64,000 nucleotides of DNA from Oscillospiraceae bacterium (lineage in GTDB: Bacteria; Bacillota; Clostridia; Oscillospirales; Oscillospiraceae). A program made the translations under genes and the position numbers. Position 1 is the stretch's first letter. Each line of letters opens with the position of its first letter. The notes beneath the pieces were generated by a model. That model was not told where the DNA came from, did no database searches, and saw nothing but the letters and a program-made list of their open reading frames with translations. Positions 34,753-43,624 of the stretch are shown piece after piece. The stretch covers positions 281,160 to 345,159 of the forward strand of contig SVKO01000001.1 in NCBI GenBank assembly GCA_015068455.1, written 5' to 3'.

Positions 34753-35511
34753 TCAGCGCCTCCTGTCAATGATCTCCTGCACCAGCTGATCGTAGGCCTT
34801 GGCCCCGCGGCTGTGCCGGTCGTAGATCTGAATGGGCAGGCCGTGGCTGGGCGCCTCGGCCAGGCGGACGTTGCGGGGGATCACGGTGGAAAAAACTTTT
34901 CCCGGGAAATGCCTGCGCACCTCCTGGGCCACCTGCAGGGAGAAGTTGGTCCGGCCGTCGAACATGGTCAGAAGCACGCCGAAAATCTGCAGGCCGGGAT
35001 TCAGCCTTGCCTTGACGGCGCGCAGGGTGCCCATCAGGTCGGACAGGCCCTCCAGCGCGAAATATTCACACTGCACCGGCACGAGGATGCTCTGCGCGGC
35101 GCAAAGGCCGTTGACGGTCAGCAGCTCCAGCGACGGCGGACAATCGATGAGAATATAGTCGTAATCCGTCGCCAGCGGCTCCAGAATGCCCTTCAGGACA
35201 AATTCCCGGTTCTCCATGCCCGCCAGCTCCACGCCGGCGCCTGCCAGCGCCGCCGATGAGGGCAGCAGATCGCCGTAGGGCGTATGGCGCAGCACGTCGG
35301 AAACGGATCGTTCGCCGGTGAGCACGTGGTAGACCGAAGCCTTGACGCGGCGCTTGTCCGCGCCCATGCCGGAGGTGGCGTTGGCCTGGGGATCGAAGTC
35401 GCACAGCAGCACCCGCTTTCCGGCGGCATGCAGCCCCGCGCACAGGTTGACGCTCGTGGTGGTTTTTCCCACGCCGCCCTTCTGATTCACGACGGCAATG
35501 ATCGCACCCAT
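34753..35511 (-). CDS. parA: Chromosome-partitioning ATPase ParA/Soj
   Basis: 252 residues. Deviant Walker A KGGVGKTT (11-18), then FDPQANATSG, DYILIDCPPSL (Walker B) and IPRNVRLAEAPSHG. It forms ATP-dependent dimers on the nucleoid and works with ParB. RBS AGGAGGCGGCCC precedes ATG 35511. The operon order parA-parB-(coiled coil)-serS-mscL and the adjacent parS sites suggest an origin-proximal location (inference). Confidence 0.97.
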   Translation of the reverse strand: MGAIIAVVNQKGGVGKTTTSVNLCAGLHAAGKRVLLCDFDPQANATSGMGADKRRVKASVYHVLTGERSVSDVLRHTPYGDLLPSSAALAGAGVELAGMENREFVLKGILEPLATDYDYILIDCPPSLELLTVNGLCAAQSILVPVQCEYFALEGLSDLMGTLRAVKARLNPGLQIFGVLLTMFDGRTNFSLQVAQEVRRHFPGKVFSTVIPRNVRLAEAPSHGLPIQIYDRHSRGAKAYDQLVQEIIDRRR

Positions 35512-35571
35512 GGGCCGCCTCCTTTCTCCAATGGCCGCGCGATTCGCGCAGGCCGCTTGATTTCAGCTTAT

Positions 35572-35599
35572 ATTATAGCACAGTTTTTTCTCTTTTCAA
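35572..35599 (-). promoter_or_regulatory. Promoter of the parA operon
   Basis: Minus strand TTGAAA (35599-35594), 16-bp spacer, TATAAT (35577-35572). Confidence 0.8.
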
Positions 35600-35620
35600 T
35601 CCGCGCGTACAAATTTTCTG

Positions 35621-35636
35621 TGTTTCACGTGAAACG
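35621..35636. other. parS site 1
   Basis: TGTTTCACGTGAAACG matches the consensus TGTTTCACGTGAAACA at 15 of 16 positions. It lies just upstream of the parA -35 box, so ParB binding could also affect its own operon. Confidence 0.93.
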
Positions 35637-35665
35637 CGTCGTTTTGCGCGGCAGAAAAATTCCCC

Positions 35666-35681
35666 TGTTTCACGTGAAACA
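35666..35681. other. parS site 2, inside a longer palindrome
   Basis: TGTTTCACGTGAAACA is a perfect consensus parS. The symmetry extends outward by six bases on each side (TTCCCC and GGGGAA), giving a 28-bp perfect palindrome at 35660-35687. It begins 12 bp before the stop codon end of the convergent lipoprotein gene, so it may double as a transcript end. Confidence 0.95.
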
Positions 35682-35698
35682 GGGGAAGGAAATACGGA

Positions 35699-36445
35699 TC
35701 AATAGTCCTTGGTGACGGTTATGGAAGCTTCATCGATGACGCCGTCGTGCCAGGTGCCGCGAAGGATGACGATGGTGCCGATGGCGGGAAGCTCGTCGTC
35801 CGATGCAAAATGCTGGGTCCAGGAGCCGTCATAGTAGGGGTCCTCCAGCACGCCGGGGGCGGAGATGCGTCCGTAGGCCCAGACGGTCTTCCCTTCGAAA
35901 TTCTCAGGGTAATACTGCATATTGAGCAGCTGCACCCGCTCCAGGGTATCGCTCATGGCAATCAGCACGAGGTCTGCCTCCGGCGCGGTATAGGGCGTCT
36001 GCACGGACACCTCGGCGTCCGTGATCCAGTAGCCGTCCAGGGCACTCTCGCTGGCGGTGAAGGTGCCCGTGGCTTCGACAAGGGAGCCGATCTCCGGCAG
36101 CGCGGCTTCGTCCTTCGGCACGATTTCCCACTGCCAGTCGCAGCACTTGGTCTGATCGTTGTAGCCCCAGACATACCAGCGGGTACGGCCGTTGAAGGCG
36201 TCCTCTATGCGGGCCAGGGTGCCGGTCTTGGTGAAGGTCTGGCCCACGTAGTCGTCGCCGGTATTATTGTAGAAGATATTCGTGTACAGCACGTATTCCG
36301 GCGGCGTCAGCACCGTGGGCGGCGCCGAGAACGCGTCGGATTCCTCCGGCGGGGGCGGCTGGTCGCTTGCCGGCGCCGACTTGCCGCAGGCGCACAGGCT
36401 CAGAATCAGGCACGCGCAGACAGCGACCAGAAAAACGCGCTTCAT
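35699..36445 (-). CDS. Predicted lipoprotein of unknown function
   Basis: 248 residues. Signal sequence KRVFLVAVCACLILSLCACGK with a lipobox-like LCAC, then a Ser/Pro linker (SAPASDQPPPPEESDAFSAPP). The mature part has two similar beta-rich units that resemble OB-fold/tower-like repeats: YVGQTFTKTGTLARIEDAFNG...GSLVEATGTF and NFEGKTVWAYGRISAPGV...GTIVILRGTW. No catalytic motif is recognised. RBS TTGGAGGGATTTGT precedes ATG 36445, and a strong promoter lies at 36477-36505. It runs towards the parS sites. Confidence 0.8.
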   Translation of the reverse strand: MKRVFLVAVCACLILSLCACGKSAPASDQPPPPEESDAFSAPPTVLTPPEYVLYTNIFYNNTGDDYVGQTFTKTGTLARIEDAFNGRTRWYVWGYNDQTKCCDWQWEIVPKDEAALPEIGSLVEATGTFTASESALDGYWITDAEVSVQTPYTAPEADLVLIAMSDTLERVQLLNMQYYPENFEGKTVWAYGRISAPGVLEDPYYDGSWTQHFASDDELPAIGTIVILRGTWHDGVIDEASITVTKDY

Positions 36446-36476
36446 ACAAATCCCTCCAATGTGTTTCCTTCGGTTC

Positions 36477-36505
36477 AATATAGCACGCGGGTGCGCGCTT
36501 GTCAA
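36477..36505 (-). promoter_or_regulatory. Promoter of the lipoprotein gene
   Basis: Minus strand TTGACA (36505-36500), 17-bp spacer, TATATT (36482-36477). The -35 box overlaps the mtaB stop codon. Confidence 0.88.
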
Positions 36506-37788
36506 TTTTCAAGTCTGCCCAGGACGCCGTCTGCGAACACGGATTCAATGCGTACCTGCCGGATCTCGTTGTGCAGCTTCGCGCCGGAGACGTAGACCTT
36601 GACGTAGTTCGGCGCATGGCCGGTGAAATGTTCCCCTTCCGGCTGTTCAAACAGGACCGGCACGACGCTTCCCGCCATCGCCTGGCGGTAATTCCTTGCC
36701 AGGGCCGCCGCCGCTTCGATGGCGGCCGCGCTGCGGCGGGCTTTTTCGGCCCGGGGGATTTGGCCGGGCAGCCGGTCGGCGGGGGTGCCGGGGCGGCGGG
36801 AATAGGGGAAAATGTGCATCTGCGCAAAGGCGCACTTTTCCATAAAGGCCAGGCTTTCGGCAAATTCCGCCTCCGTTTCCCCGGGGAAGCCCACGATCAG
36901 ATCCGTGGTGACGGCGCAGCCGGGGAAATACTCCCGCAGCAGGCATACGCTCTCATAGTACCGGGCGGTGTCGTACTTCCGGTTCATCCGCTTCAGCACC
37001 GTATCGCTGCCGGATTGGAGGGACAGATGGAACTGGGGACACAAATTGTCAAATTTTGCCAATTTTTCACAGAATTCCCGGTCCACGATCCGCGGCTCCA
37101 GGGAGCCCAGGCGCACCCGCACGGGCACGGCGGCGCACAAAGCCTCGACAAGGGCGCACAGCGTCGGCTTCTCCGGCAGATCCCGCCCCCAGGAGGCGAT
37201 CTCGATACCGGTGACGACGATCTCGCGGAAGCCCCGGCCGCAAAGGGCCTTCGCCTCGGCCACGGCCTCCTCCGGAGGCATGGACCGCACCGGGCCCCGG
37301 GCAAAGGGGATGATGCAGTAGGAGCAGAAATTGCTGCACCCGTCCTGCACCTTGAGCATGGCCCGGGTGCGGCCCTCCAGGCCGCCGGCGGGCAGGTGCT
37401 CAAAGTCCCGGCGGGACATGGCGTCGTCCAGCCGCTCGCCCCCCTGTCTTGTGCGCAGGGCATGGAGCAGAAGCTGCAAAAACGCCTCCCGTCCGCCGCT
37501 GCCGGACAGAACGTCCGCCCCCAGCGCACGGGCCGCCGCGGGATCCACCTGGCTGTAGCAGCCGCAGACGCCGATCACCGCATCGGGATTCCGCCGCCGG
37601 CAGCGGCGGATGACGGCGCGGTTCTTCCGGTCAGCCTCGCCGGTGACGGTACAGGTATTGATGACGTAGCCGTCGCAGGCCTCGTCAAAGGCCCCGATTT
37701 CCACGCCCATTTGTTGCAAAATCTGCTCCATTGCCTGGGTTTCATACTGATTGACCTTGCATCCCAGGGTATAAAAGGAAACCTTCAT
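36502..37788 (-). CDS. mtaB: tRNA t6A37 methylthiotransferase
   Basis: 428 residues, the MiaB-type architecture: N-terminal UPF0004 domain (SFYTLGCKVNQYETQAM with Cys, INTCTVTG, VCGCYSQ), radical SAM motif CSNFCSYC, and C-terminal TRAM domain. The TGCKVNQYE and IPFARG variants place it in the MtaB branch, which converts t6A to ms2t6A at position 37 of ANN-decoding tRNAs. Start ATG 37788 (MKVSFYTLG) is preceded by GGTGG. A longer in-frame extension has no ribosome site. Confidence 0.94.
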   Translation of the reverse strand: MKVSFYTLGCKVNQYETQAMEQILQQMGVEIGAFDEACDGYVINTCTVTGEADRKNRAVIRRCRRRNPDAVIGVCGCYSQVDPAAARALGADVLSGSGGREAFLQLLLHALRTRQGGERLDDAMSRRDFEHLPAGGLEGRTRAMLKVQDGCSNFCSYCIIPFARGPVRSMPPEEAVAEAKALCGRGFREIVVTGIEIASWGRDLPEKPTLCALVEALCAAVPVRVRLGSLEPRIVDREFCEKLAKFDNLCPQFHLSLQSGSDTVLKRMNRKYDTARYYESVCLLREYFPGCAVTTDLIVGFPGETEAEFAESLAFMEKCAFAQMHIFPYSRRPGTPADRLPGQIPRAEKARRSAAAIEAAAALARNYRQAMAGSVVPVLFEQPEGEHFTGHAPNYVKVYVSGAKLHNEIRQVRIESVFADGVLGRLEN

Positions 37789-37844
37789 GTCATTACCACC
37801 AAAAAGAATGAAATGCGAAAAAACGAAATTAGATGCTTTTTCTA

Positions 37845-37873
37845 TTGCGTAAAATGCGGATTTGTTATATAAT
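37845..37873 (+). promoter_or_regulatory. Promoter of the HPr-like/DUF523 genes
   Basis: TTGCGT (37845-37850), 17-bp spacer, TATAAT (37868-37873), leaving about 100 nt of leader. Confidence 0.75.
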
Positions 37874-37981
37874 ATGTACAAATATCACCATTGTTTCTTA
37901 TATAACTTGTTCAGTGGTTCCCCGCTCGATCCCATTATAACGGATGATTCGCCGATTGTACAGCACCCCGGAGGATTTCTC

Positions 37982-38239
37982 ATGAACGAATTTTCGATCC
38001 GCCTGTCCTCGGTCGAGGAGATCAACCAGTTCATCCGCCTTGCCACGCTCTGTCCGTGTGACGTGCACATCTCCAGCGGCACCCAAACCGCCAACGCCAA
38101 GGCCTATATGGGCGTGTTCAGCTTGGACTTCGGCGGCCCCCTGCGGGTCGTCGTCCGCGGGCCCGAGGATGAGCGCGATTCCTTCCGCCTTGCCATCAAG
38201 CCTTACATCATCGAGCCGGAGCTCATCGAGAAAGGATAA
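37982..38239 (+). CDS. HPr-like protein without the phospho-accepting histidine
   Basis: 85 residues, the size of HPr. The second half matches the family (ANAKAYMGVFSLDFGGPLRVVV corresponds to the AKSIMGVMSL region with the Ser46-like site missing), but the GLHARPA active-site loop is replaced by SVEEINQFIRLA, so it cannot take phosphate from enzyme I as HPr does. It is likely a regulatory or structural homologue. ATG 37982 follows CCCGGAGGATTTCTC. The next gene follows after 3 bp. Confidence 0.82.
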   Translation: MNEFSIRLSSVEEINQFIRLATLCPCDVHISSGTQTANAKAYMGVFSLDFGGPLRVVVRGPEDERDSFRLAIKPYIIEPELIEKG

Positions 38240-38242
38240 GAC

Positions 38243-38680
38243 ATGCAGAATCTTCTCATCAGCGCCTGCCTGCTGGGCTATTGCTGCCGCTTCGACGGCT
38301 CCAACAACGGCCCCATCCCCGAACTGATCCCCCTCAAGCGCCGTTATCATCTCATTCCCATCTGCCCCGAGCAGCTCGGCGGACTGAAGACCCCGCGCCT
38401 GCCTGCGGAGCGGCTGGGCGACCGGGTGATCAACACCGAGGGCGAGGATATCACCGCGGAATATGAGCGCGGCGCCAACGAAGCCCTGCGCATGGCGAAG
38501 CTCTTCGACTGCACCGCCGCCATCCTGAAATCCCGCAGCCCCTCCTGCGGCCCCACCGAAGTCTATGACGGCACCTTCACCCACACCGTCGTCCAGCGTC
38601 CCGGCACCACTGCGGAGCTGCTGGCAAAAAACGGTCTCACCGTCATCGACGAGACCCAGATCGCTCAGCTTCTGGACTGA
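38243..38680 (+). CDS. DUF523-family protein
   Basis: 145 residues. Conserved DUF523 features: ISACLLGYCCRFDGSNN, ICPEQLGGLKTPR, GANEALRMAKLFDCTAAILKSRSPSCG. The Cys pairs and the SPSCG motif suggest metal or iron-sulfur binding; the family has been linked to 2-thiouracil desulfurisation in some members, which I cannot infer here. Overlapping operon with the HPr-like gene; a terminator follows. Confidence 0.88.
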   Translation: MQNLLISACLLGYCCRFDGSNNGPIPELIPLKRRYHLIPICPEQLGGLKTPRLPAERLGDRVINTEGEDITAEYERGANEALRMAKLFDCTAAILKSRSPSCGPTEVYDGTFTHTVVQRPGTTAELLAKNGLTVIDETQIAQLLD

Positions 38681-38693
38681 ACTCAAAAATAAT

Positions 38694-38734
38694 CGCGCGG
38701 CAGGATGCAATTTTTCCCTGCCGCGCTTGTGTTT
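38694..38734 (+). terminator. Terminator after the DUF523 gene
   Basis: CGCGCGGCAGG pairs with CCCTGCCGCGC, then TTGTGTTTT. The tail doubles as the -35 box of the rimM promoter. Confidence 0.7.
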
Positions 38735-38755
38735 TGGGCATTTTCGCGTTACAAT
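38727..38755 (+). promoter_or_regulatory. Candidate promoter of rimM
   Basis: TTGTGT (38727-38732), 17-bp spacer, TACAAT (38750-38755). Confidence 0.65.
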
Positions 38756-38788
38756 AAAAAGAAATGATCCGTTTTTATGGAGGAAGCC

Positions 38789-39283
38789 ATGCAACAGCTG
38801 CTTGACGCCGGCGAACTCGTCAGCACCCACGGCGTCCAGGGTGAGCTCAAGCTCCTGCCCTGGACCGATTCCCCGGAATTCCTGCTGGATTTTGACCGGC
38901 TCAGCATCGACGGCCGCTGGTACGCCGTGGAGCGCAGCCGGGTACAGAAGACCTGCGTGCTTTTGAAGCTCCGCGGCGTGGACTCGGTGGAGGATGCGGC
39001 CAGGCTCGTAAAGAAAATCGCCAAAATCGACCGGGACGACGCGCCTCTGCCCGAGGGTTCCCATTACATTGCCGATCTCATCGGCCTGCAGGTGCTCTGC
39101 GGCGGCGAGCCCATCGGCAGGATCACGGACGTGCTGAGCATGCCCGGCAACGACGTGTACGTGGTGCGGGGCAAGCACAGCTACCTGATCCCCGTGGTCC
39201 GCGCGTATGTGGATGAGCCCGATTTTGACGCCGGCACGGTGAACGTCCGGCTGATCGAGGGGATGCAGACCGATGCGAATTGA
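38789..39283 (+). CDS. rimM: 16S rRNA processing protein RimM
   Basis: 164 residues. N-terminal RimM domain (AGELVSTHGVQGELKLLPWTD) and C-terminal PRC barrel (YIADLIGLQV...GRITDVLSMPGNDVYVV), assisting 30S head assembly. I chose ATG 38789 because the GGAGGAAGCC directly ahead of it is a ribosome site and lies inside the four-codon longer alternative. Overlaps trmD by 11 bases, the usual rimM-trmD arrangement. Confidence 0.95.
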   Translation: MQQLLDAGELVSTHGVQGELKLLPWTDSPEFLLDFDRLSIDGRWYAVERSRVQKTCVLLKLRGVDSVEDAARLVKKIAKIDRDDAPLPEGSHYIADLIGLQVLCGGEPIGRITDVLSMPGNDVYVVRGKHSYLIPVVRAYVDEPDFDAGTVNVRLIEGMQTDAN

Positions 39284-40055
39284 CATTATGACCCTGTTCC
39301 CCGACACCGTGGGGGACATGATGAACGAATCCATCCTCGGCCGGGCCCAGGAGCGGGGCTATATCCGCATCGAGGCCCACCAGATCCGGGATTACACCGC
39401 CAACCGGCAGAACCAGGTGGACGACTATCCCTACGGCGGCGGCCACGGCGCGATCATGCAGGCCGACCCCCTCTACCGGTGCTGGCAGGCCATCTGCGAC
39501 GAGGTCGGCGCCCCGGTGCATACGATCTATATGTCCCCCTGCGGCCAGGTGTTTTCCCAGGAGAAGGCCCGCCGGCTTTTGGACTATGACAACATCATTC
39601 TGGTCTGCGGCCACTACGAGGGCATCGACCAGCGCTTCATTGACGAATGCGTGGACGAGGAGATCTCCATCGGCGACTATGTGCTCACCGGCGGGGAGCT
39701 GCCGGCCATGGTGGTGGCGGACTGCGTGTGCCGCATGGTGCCCGGGGTCCTGTCCGACCCGAGCTGTTTTGAAGATGAAAGCCACTGGGCCGGGCTTCTG
39801 GAATATCCCCAGTACTCCCGCCCCGCCGAATGGCACGGCAGAGCCGTGCCCGAGATCCTGCTCTCCGGCGACCACGGCGCCGTGGACCGCTGGCGGAAAA
39901 AGCAGTCCATCCTGCGCACCTTCCACCGGAGGCCGGATCTGTTTCAGTCCGTTGTGATCCCGTCGAAAACCAAGGCAGAGAAGAAGTTTCTTGCAGAGCT
40001 GGAGGAGGAAGACGATGAATTCAGGAATCGAAACGCTCAAACAGTGGGTAAATGA
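39273..40055 (+). CDS. trmD: tRNA (guanine(37)-N1)-methyltransferase
   Basis: 260 residues. SPOUT-knot signatures: YGGGHGAIMQADP, LVCGHYEGIDQRF, EISIGDYVLTGGELPAMVV and the linker GVLSDPSCFEDESH, with C-terminal GRAVPEILLSGDHG. It adds m1G37 to tRNAs with a G36, preventing +1 frameshifting. Its C-terminal tail overlaps the sirtuin gene by 41 bases. The rpsP and rplS genes often found with it are not in this window. Confidence 0.96.
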   Translation: MRIDIMTLFPDTVGDMMNESILGRAQERGYIRIEAHQIRDYTANRQNQVDDYPYGGGHGAIMQADPLYRCWQAICDEVGAPVHTIYMSPCGQVFSQEKARRLLDYDNIILVCGHYEGIDQRFIDECVDEEISIGDYVLTGGELPAMVVADCVCRMVPGVLSDPSCFEDESHWAGLLEYPQYSRPAEWHGRAVPEILLSGDHGAVDRWRKKQSILRTFHRRPDLFQSVVIPSKTKAEKKFLAELEEEDDEFRNRNAQTVGK

Positions 40056-40731
40056 GGCGAAACGGATCGTATTCTTCGGCGGCGCCGGCGTGTCCACCGA
40101 ATCCGGCATCCCGGATTTCCGCAGCGTGGACGGCCTTTACAACCAAAAGTTCGAATATCCGCCGGAGACCATCATTTCCCACAGCTTTTATGAGCGCCGG
40201 CCGGAGTATTTCTTCCGCTTTTACCGGGAAAAAATGCTCCCTCTGGATTTTGAGCCCAATATCACCCACAAGGTCCTGGCCCGCTGGGAGCAGGAGGGCA
40301 GACTCCTGGCCGTGGTGACCCAGAACATCGACGGTCTGCACCAGAAGGCCGGCTCGAAAAATGTCTATGAGCTGCACGGCAGCGTGCTGCGCAACTACTG
40401 CGTGCGCTGCGGCAGATTCTATCCCGCGGAATACGTCCGCGACGCCCAGGGCGTGCCCCGCTGCGAGTGCGGCGGCATCGTCAAGCCCGACGTGGTGCTC
40501 TACGAGGAGAGCCTGGATGAGGACGTGATCTCCGGCGCGGTATCCGCCATTTCCAGGGCGGATCTGCTGATCGTCGGCGGCACCAGCCTGACGGTCTATC
40601 CCGCCGCGGGCTTCCTGGGCTATTTCCGGGGCGATCGCCTGGCGCTCATCAACCGCGATCCCACTCCCTTCGACCGCCACGCCGGCGTCGTCATCCACGA
40701 CGGCCTGGGCAAGGTCTTTTCGCAATTATAA
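40015..40731 (+). CDS. cobB: NAD-dependent protein deacylase (Sir2 family)
   Basis: 238 residues. Sirtuin motifs: GAGVSTESGIPDFRS (NAD binding), TQNIDGLHQKAG and the catalytic His in LHGSVLRNYC. Zinc ligands are CVRCGRFY and CECGG (CxC second pair). GGTSLTVYPAAG and INRDPTPFD complete the Rossmann fold. Removes acyl groups from lysines, giving O-acyl-ADP-ribose. GGAGGAGGAAGACG precedes ATG 40015, within the 3' end of trmD, so translation is coupled. Confidence 0.93.
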   Translation: MNSGIETLKQWVNEAKRIVFFGGAGVSTESGIPDFRSVDGLYNQKFEYPPETIISHSFYERRPEYFFRFYREKMLPLDFEPNITHKVLARWEQEGRLLAVVTQNIDGLHQKAGSKNVYELHGSVLRNYCVRCGRFYPAEYVRDAQGVPRCECGGIVKPDVVLYEESLDEDVISGAVSAISRADLLIVGGTSLTVYPAAGFLGYFRGDRLALINRDPTPFDRHAGVVIHDGLGKVFSQL

Positions 40732-40808
40732 CGCCCGCAGGGAGGCATCCCCAATTGCCTCCGCATCCGCCGCACCCGTAGGAAGGCAACCATAGAAGGA
40801 GAAACAAC

Positions 40809-42902
40809 ATGGAAAAAGATCGGATCCCTGCCCTGTTCGGCAGCAACGTATTCAATGAGGACGCCATGCGGCGCTATCTGCCCGCGGAGGCGGTGTCCGC
40901 CTGGCGCGACTGCCTGGAAAACGGCCGGCATCTGGGCCTGCCCCTGGCCAACGCCATTGCCGACGGCATGAAGAACTGGGCCCTGGAGCACGGCGCGACC
41001 CACTATACCCACTGGTTCCAGCCCATGACCGGCTACACCGCCGAAAAGCACGACGGCTTCGTCACCCCCGCCGGTCCCGGCCGGGTCATCATGGACTTCT
41101 CCGGCAAAGAGCTGGTCAGCGGCGAGCCCGACGCCTCCTCCTTCCCCTCCGGCGGCCTGCGCGCCACCTTCGAGGCCCGGGGCTACACCGCCTGGGACCC
41201 CACCAGCTATGCCTTCTTAAAGGACGGCAGCCTGTGCATCCCCACGGTGTTCTGCTCCTATTCCGGCGAATCTCTGGACAAAAAGACCCCCCTGCTGCGC
41301 TCGGTGGAGGCCGTCAGCAAGCAGGCGGTGCGCATCCTGCGCCTGTTCGGCGATACCGAGACCCACCGGGTCATCCCCCAGGTGGGCCCGGAGCAGGAAT
41401 ATTTCCTCATCGACAAGGAAGCCTTCCTCAAGCGTGAGGACCTGCGCCTGTGCGGCCGCACCCTCTTCGGCGCGAATCCCCCCAAGGGCCAGGAGCTGGA
41501 CGACCACTACTACGGCGCCATCAAGCCCCGCGTCGCCGCCTTCATGCGCGAGCTGGACGAGGAGCTGTGGAAGCTGGGCATCCTCTCCAAGACCAAGCAC
41601 AACGAGGTGGCCCCCTCCCAGCACGAGATGGCCCCCATCTATTCCGACGTCAACACCGCCTGCGACCACAACCAGCTCACCATGGAGACCATGAAAAAGG
41701 TGGCCGACCGCCATGATCTGGTGTGCCTGCTCCATGAGAAGCCCTTCGCCGGCGTCAACGGCTCCGGCAAGCACGACAACTGGTCCCTGGCCACCGACGG
41801 GGGCAAGAACCTCTTCGCCCCGGGCCGCACCCCCAGCCAGAACGCCCAGTTCCTGCTGTTCCTGGCGGCCATCGTCAAGGGCGTGGACGACTACCCCGAG
41901 CTGCTGCGCTGCACCGTGGCCAGCGCCGGCAACGACCATCGCCTGGGCGTCCAGGAAGCGCCGCCGGCCATCCTTTCGGTCTACCTCGGCGCGGAGCTGG
42001 AGGCCGTCATCGAATCCATCGTAGGCGGCACCGACTACATCGACCCCGAGAAGCGCCAGATGCGCATCGGCGTGGACATCCTGCCCCACATCCCCCAGGA
42101 CACCACCGACCGCAACCGCACCTCCCCCATGGCCTTCACCGGCAACAAATTCGAATTCCGCATGCTCGGCGCCAGCCAGTCCATCTCGGGCCCCAACACG
42201 GTGCTCAACACCGTCATGGCCGAGGAGCTGCGCCAGTTCGCCGACTTCCTGGAGGACTCCAACGCCTTCCAGGAGGATCTGCACGAGCTGATCCGCCGCA
42301 CCTTCTTAGAGCACCGGCGCATCATCTTCAGCGGCAACGGCTATGACAGCGCCTGGGTGGCCGAGGCCGAGCGCCGGGGCCTTCCCAATCTGCCCTCCAC
42401 CGCCGACGCCCTGGGCGCCTTCCTGCTGGACAAAAACGTGGAGCTCATGACCCGCCACGGCGTGTTCACCCGGCAGGAGATGGCCGCACGCCATGAGATC
42501 TATATGGAAAACTACTGCCATGTGCTGCACATCGAAGCCATGACCATGATCGACATGGTCCAGCACATGATCCTCAACGCCGCCAGCCACTATACCTCCT
42601 GCCTGTGCGAGACCATCGTGCGCAAGCGCGAGGCCGTCCCCGGCATCAGCCTGCGGGTGGAGGAGGCTTTGGCGGAGTCCATCGCCCATCTGAACGATCA
42701 GCTCCTGTCTGAAACCGCCGCCCTCAAGAGCGCGGTGGAGCTGGCCCCCACCCAGACGGGCCCCGAGACCCTGCGCTATTATCACGACGCGATCCTCTCC
42801 CGTATGAACACCGTGCGGGCCATCGCCGACCAGCTGGAGACCCTGACCGCCAGCGATTTCTGGCCCTATCCCACCTACTGCGACCTGCTGTTCTCCGTAT
42901 GA
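40809..42902 (+). CDS. glnN: Type III glutamine synthetase
   Basis: 697 residues, the GSIII size rather than the ~450 of GSI. GSIII blocks: FLKDGSLCIPTVFCSYSGE, VGPEQEYFLIDKEAF (active-site Glu), TKHNEVAPSQHEMAPIYSDVN, KPFAGVNGSGKHDNWSL, and VASAGNDHRLGVQEAPPAI. ATP-dependent glutamine synthesis. GGAGAAACAAC precedes ATG 40809. DUF554 protein starts in an ATGA overlap. Confidence 0.96.
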   Translation: MEKDRIPALFGSNVFNEDAMRRYLPAEAVSAWRDCLENGRHLGLPLANAIADGMKNWALEHGATHYTHWFQPMTGYTAEKHDGFVTPAGPGRVIMDFSGKELVSGEPDASSFPSGGLRATFEARGYTAWDPTSYAFLKDGSLCIPTVFCSYSGESLDKKTPLLRSVEAVSKQAVRILRLFGDTETHRVIPQVGPEQEYFLIDKEAFLKREDLRLCGRTLFGANPPKGQELDDHYYGAIKPRVAAFMRELDEELWKLGILSKTKHNEVAPSQHEMAPIYSDVNTACDHNQLTMETMKKVADRHDLVCLLHEKPFAGVNGSGKHDNWSLATDGGKNLFAPGRTPSQNAQFLLFLAAIVKGVDDYPELLRCTVASAGNDHRLGVQEAPPAILSVYLGAELEAVIESIVGGTDYIDPEKRQMRIGVDILPHIPQDTTDRNRTSPMAFTGNKFEFRMLGASQSISGPNTVLNTVMAEELRQFADFLEDSNAFQEDLHELIRRTFLEHRRIIFSGNGYDSAWVAEAERRGLPNLPSTADALGAFLLDKNVELMTRHGVFTRQEMAARHEIYMENYCHVLHIEAMTMIDMVQHMILNAASHYTSCLCETIVRKREAVPGISLRVEEALAESIAHLNDQLLSETAALKSAVELAPTQTGPETLRYYHDAILSRMNTVRAIADQLETLTASDFWPYPTYCDLLFSV

Positions 42903-43624
42903 TCGGACTGGGTACGCTTATCAACACCGCCGCCATCGTCCTGGGAGGGCTCTTCGGCCTGCTCTTTGGCAAACGCCTGGGCGAGCGGCATCAGGACACA
43001 TTGATGAAAACCTGCGGCGTCACCGTCATTTTCATCGGCATCGCGGGCGTTCTGAGCAAGATGCTCAGCGTGCAGGGCGCGGCCCTGGTCAGCGGGCGCA
43101 GCCTGCTGCTGGTGCTCTGCGCCGCCGTCGGCGCGCTCATCGGCGAATGGCTCAACATCGAGGGCGGCTTCGAGCGCTTCGGCCAGTGGCTCAAGCGCAA
43201 GACCGGCAACGCGAAGGACAAGACCTTCGTGGACGCCTTCGTCACCGCCTCCCTGACCGTGAGCATCGGCGCCATGGCCGTGGTGGGCGCCATCCAGGAC
43301 GGCCTGAGCGGCGACAGTTCGGTGCTCGTTACGAAATCCATCCTGGACTTCGTCATCGTCATGGTCATGACCTCCTCCCTGGGCAAGGGCTGCGCCTTCG
43401 CGGCGATCCCGGTGCTCATCGTAGAGGGAAGCCTCACGCTTCTCGCCCGGCTGATCGCCCCGATCATGACCGACGCCGCCCTGGCGAATCTGTCCATGGT
43501 GGGCTCCATGCTGATCTTCTGCGTGGGCCTGAATCTGACCTTCGGCAAGCGCATCCGGGTGGCGAACCTGCTGCCGGCGCTGATCCTGGCCGTCGCGAGC
43601 GCCTTTCTGCCGGTGGGATTATGA
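42899..43624 (+). CDS. DUF554-family membrane protein
   Basis: 241 residues, about seven membrane helices. DUF554 features: GTLINTAAIVLGGLFGLLFGKRL at the N-terminus, VGALIGEWLNIEGGFERFGQWLK, FVTASLTVSIGAMAVVGAIQDG and SVLVTKSILDFVIVMVM. The transport or regulatory role is unknown (YdfK/YqgA group). The ATG overlaps the glnN stop by four bases, suggesting a link with nitrogen metabolism that is not proven. Confidence 0.9.
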   Translation: MIGLGTLINTAAIVLGGLFGLLFGKRLGERHQDTLMKTCGVTVIFIGIAGVLSKMLSVQGAALVSGRSLLLVLCAAVGALIGEWLNIEGGFERFGQWLKRKTGNAKDKTFVDAFVTASLTVSIGAMAVVGAIQDGLSGDSSVLVTKSILDFVIVMVMTSSLGKGCAFAAIPVLIVEGSLTLLARLIAPIMTDAALANLSMVGSMLIFCVGLNLTFGKRIRVANLLPALILAVASAFLPVGL

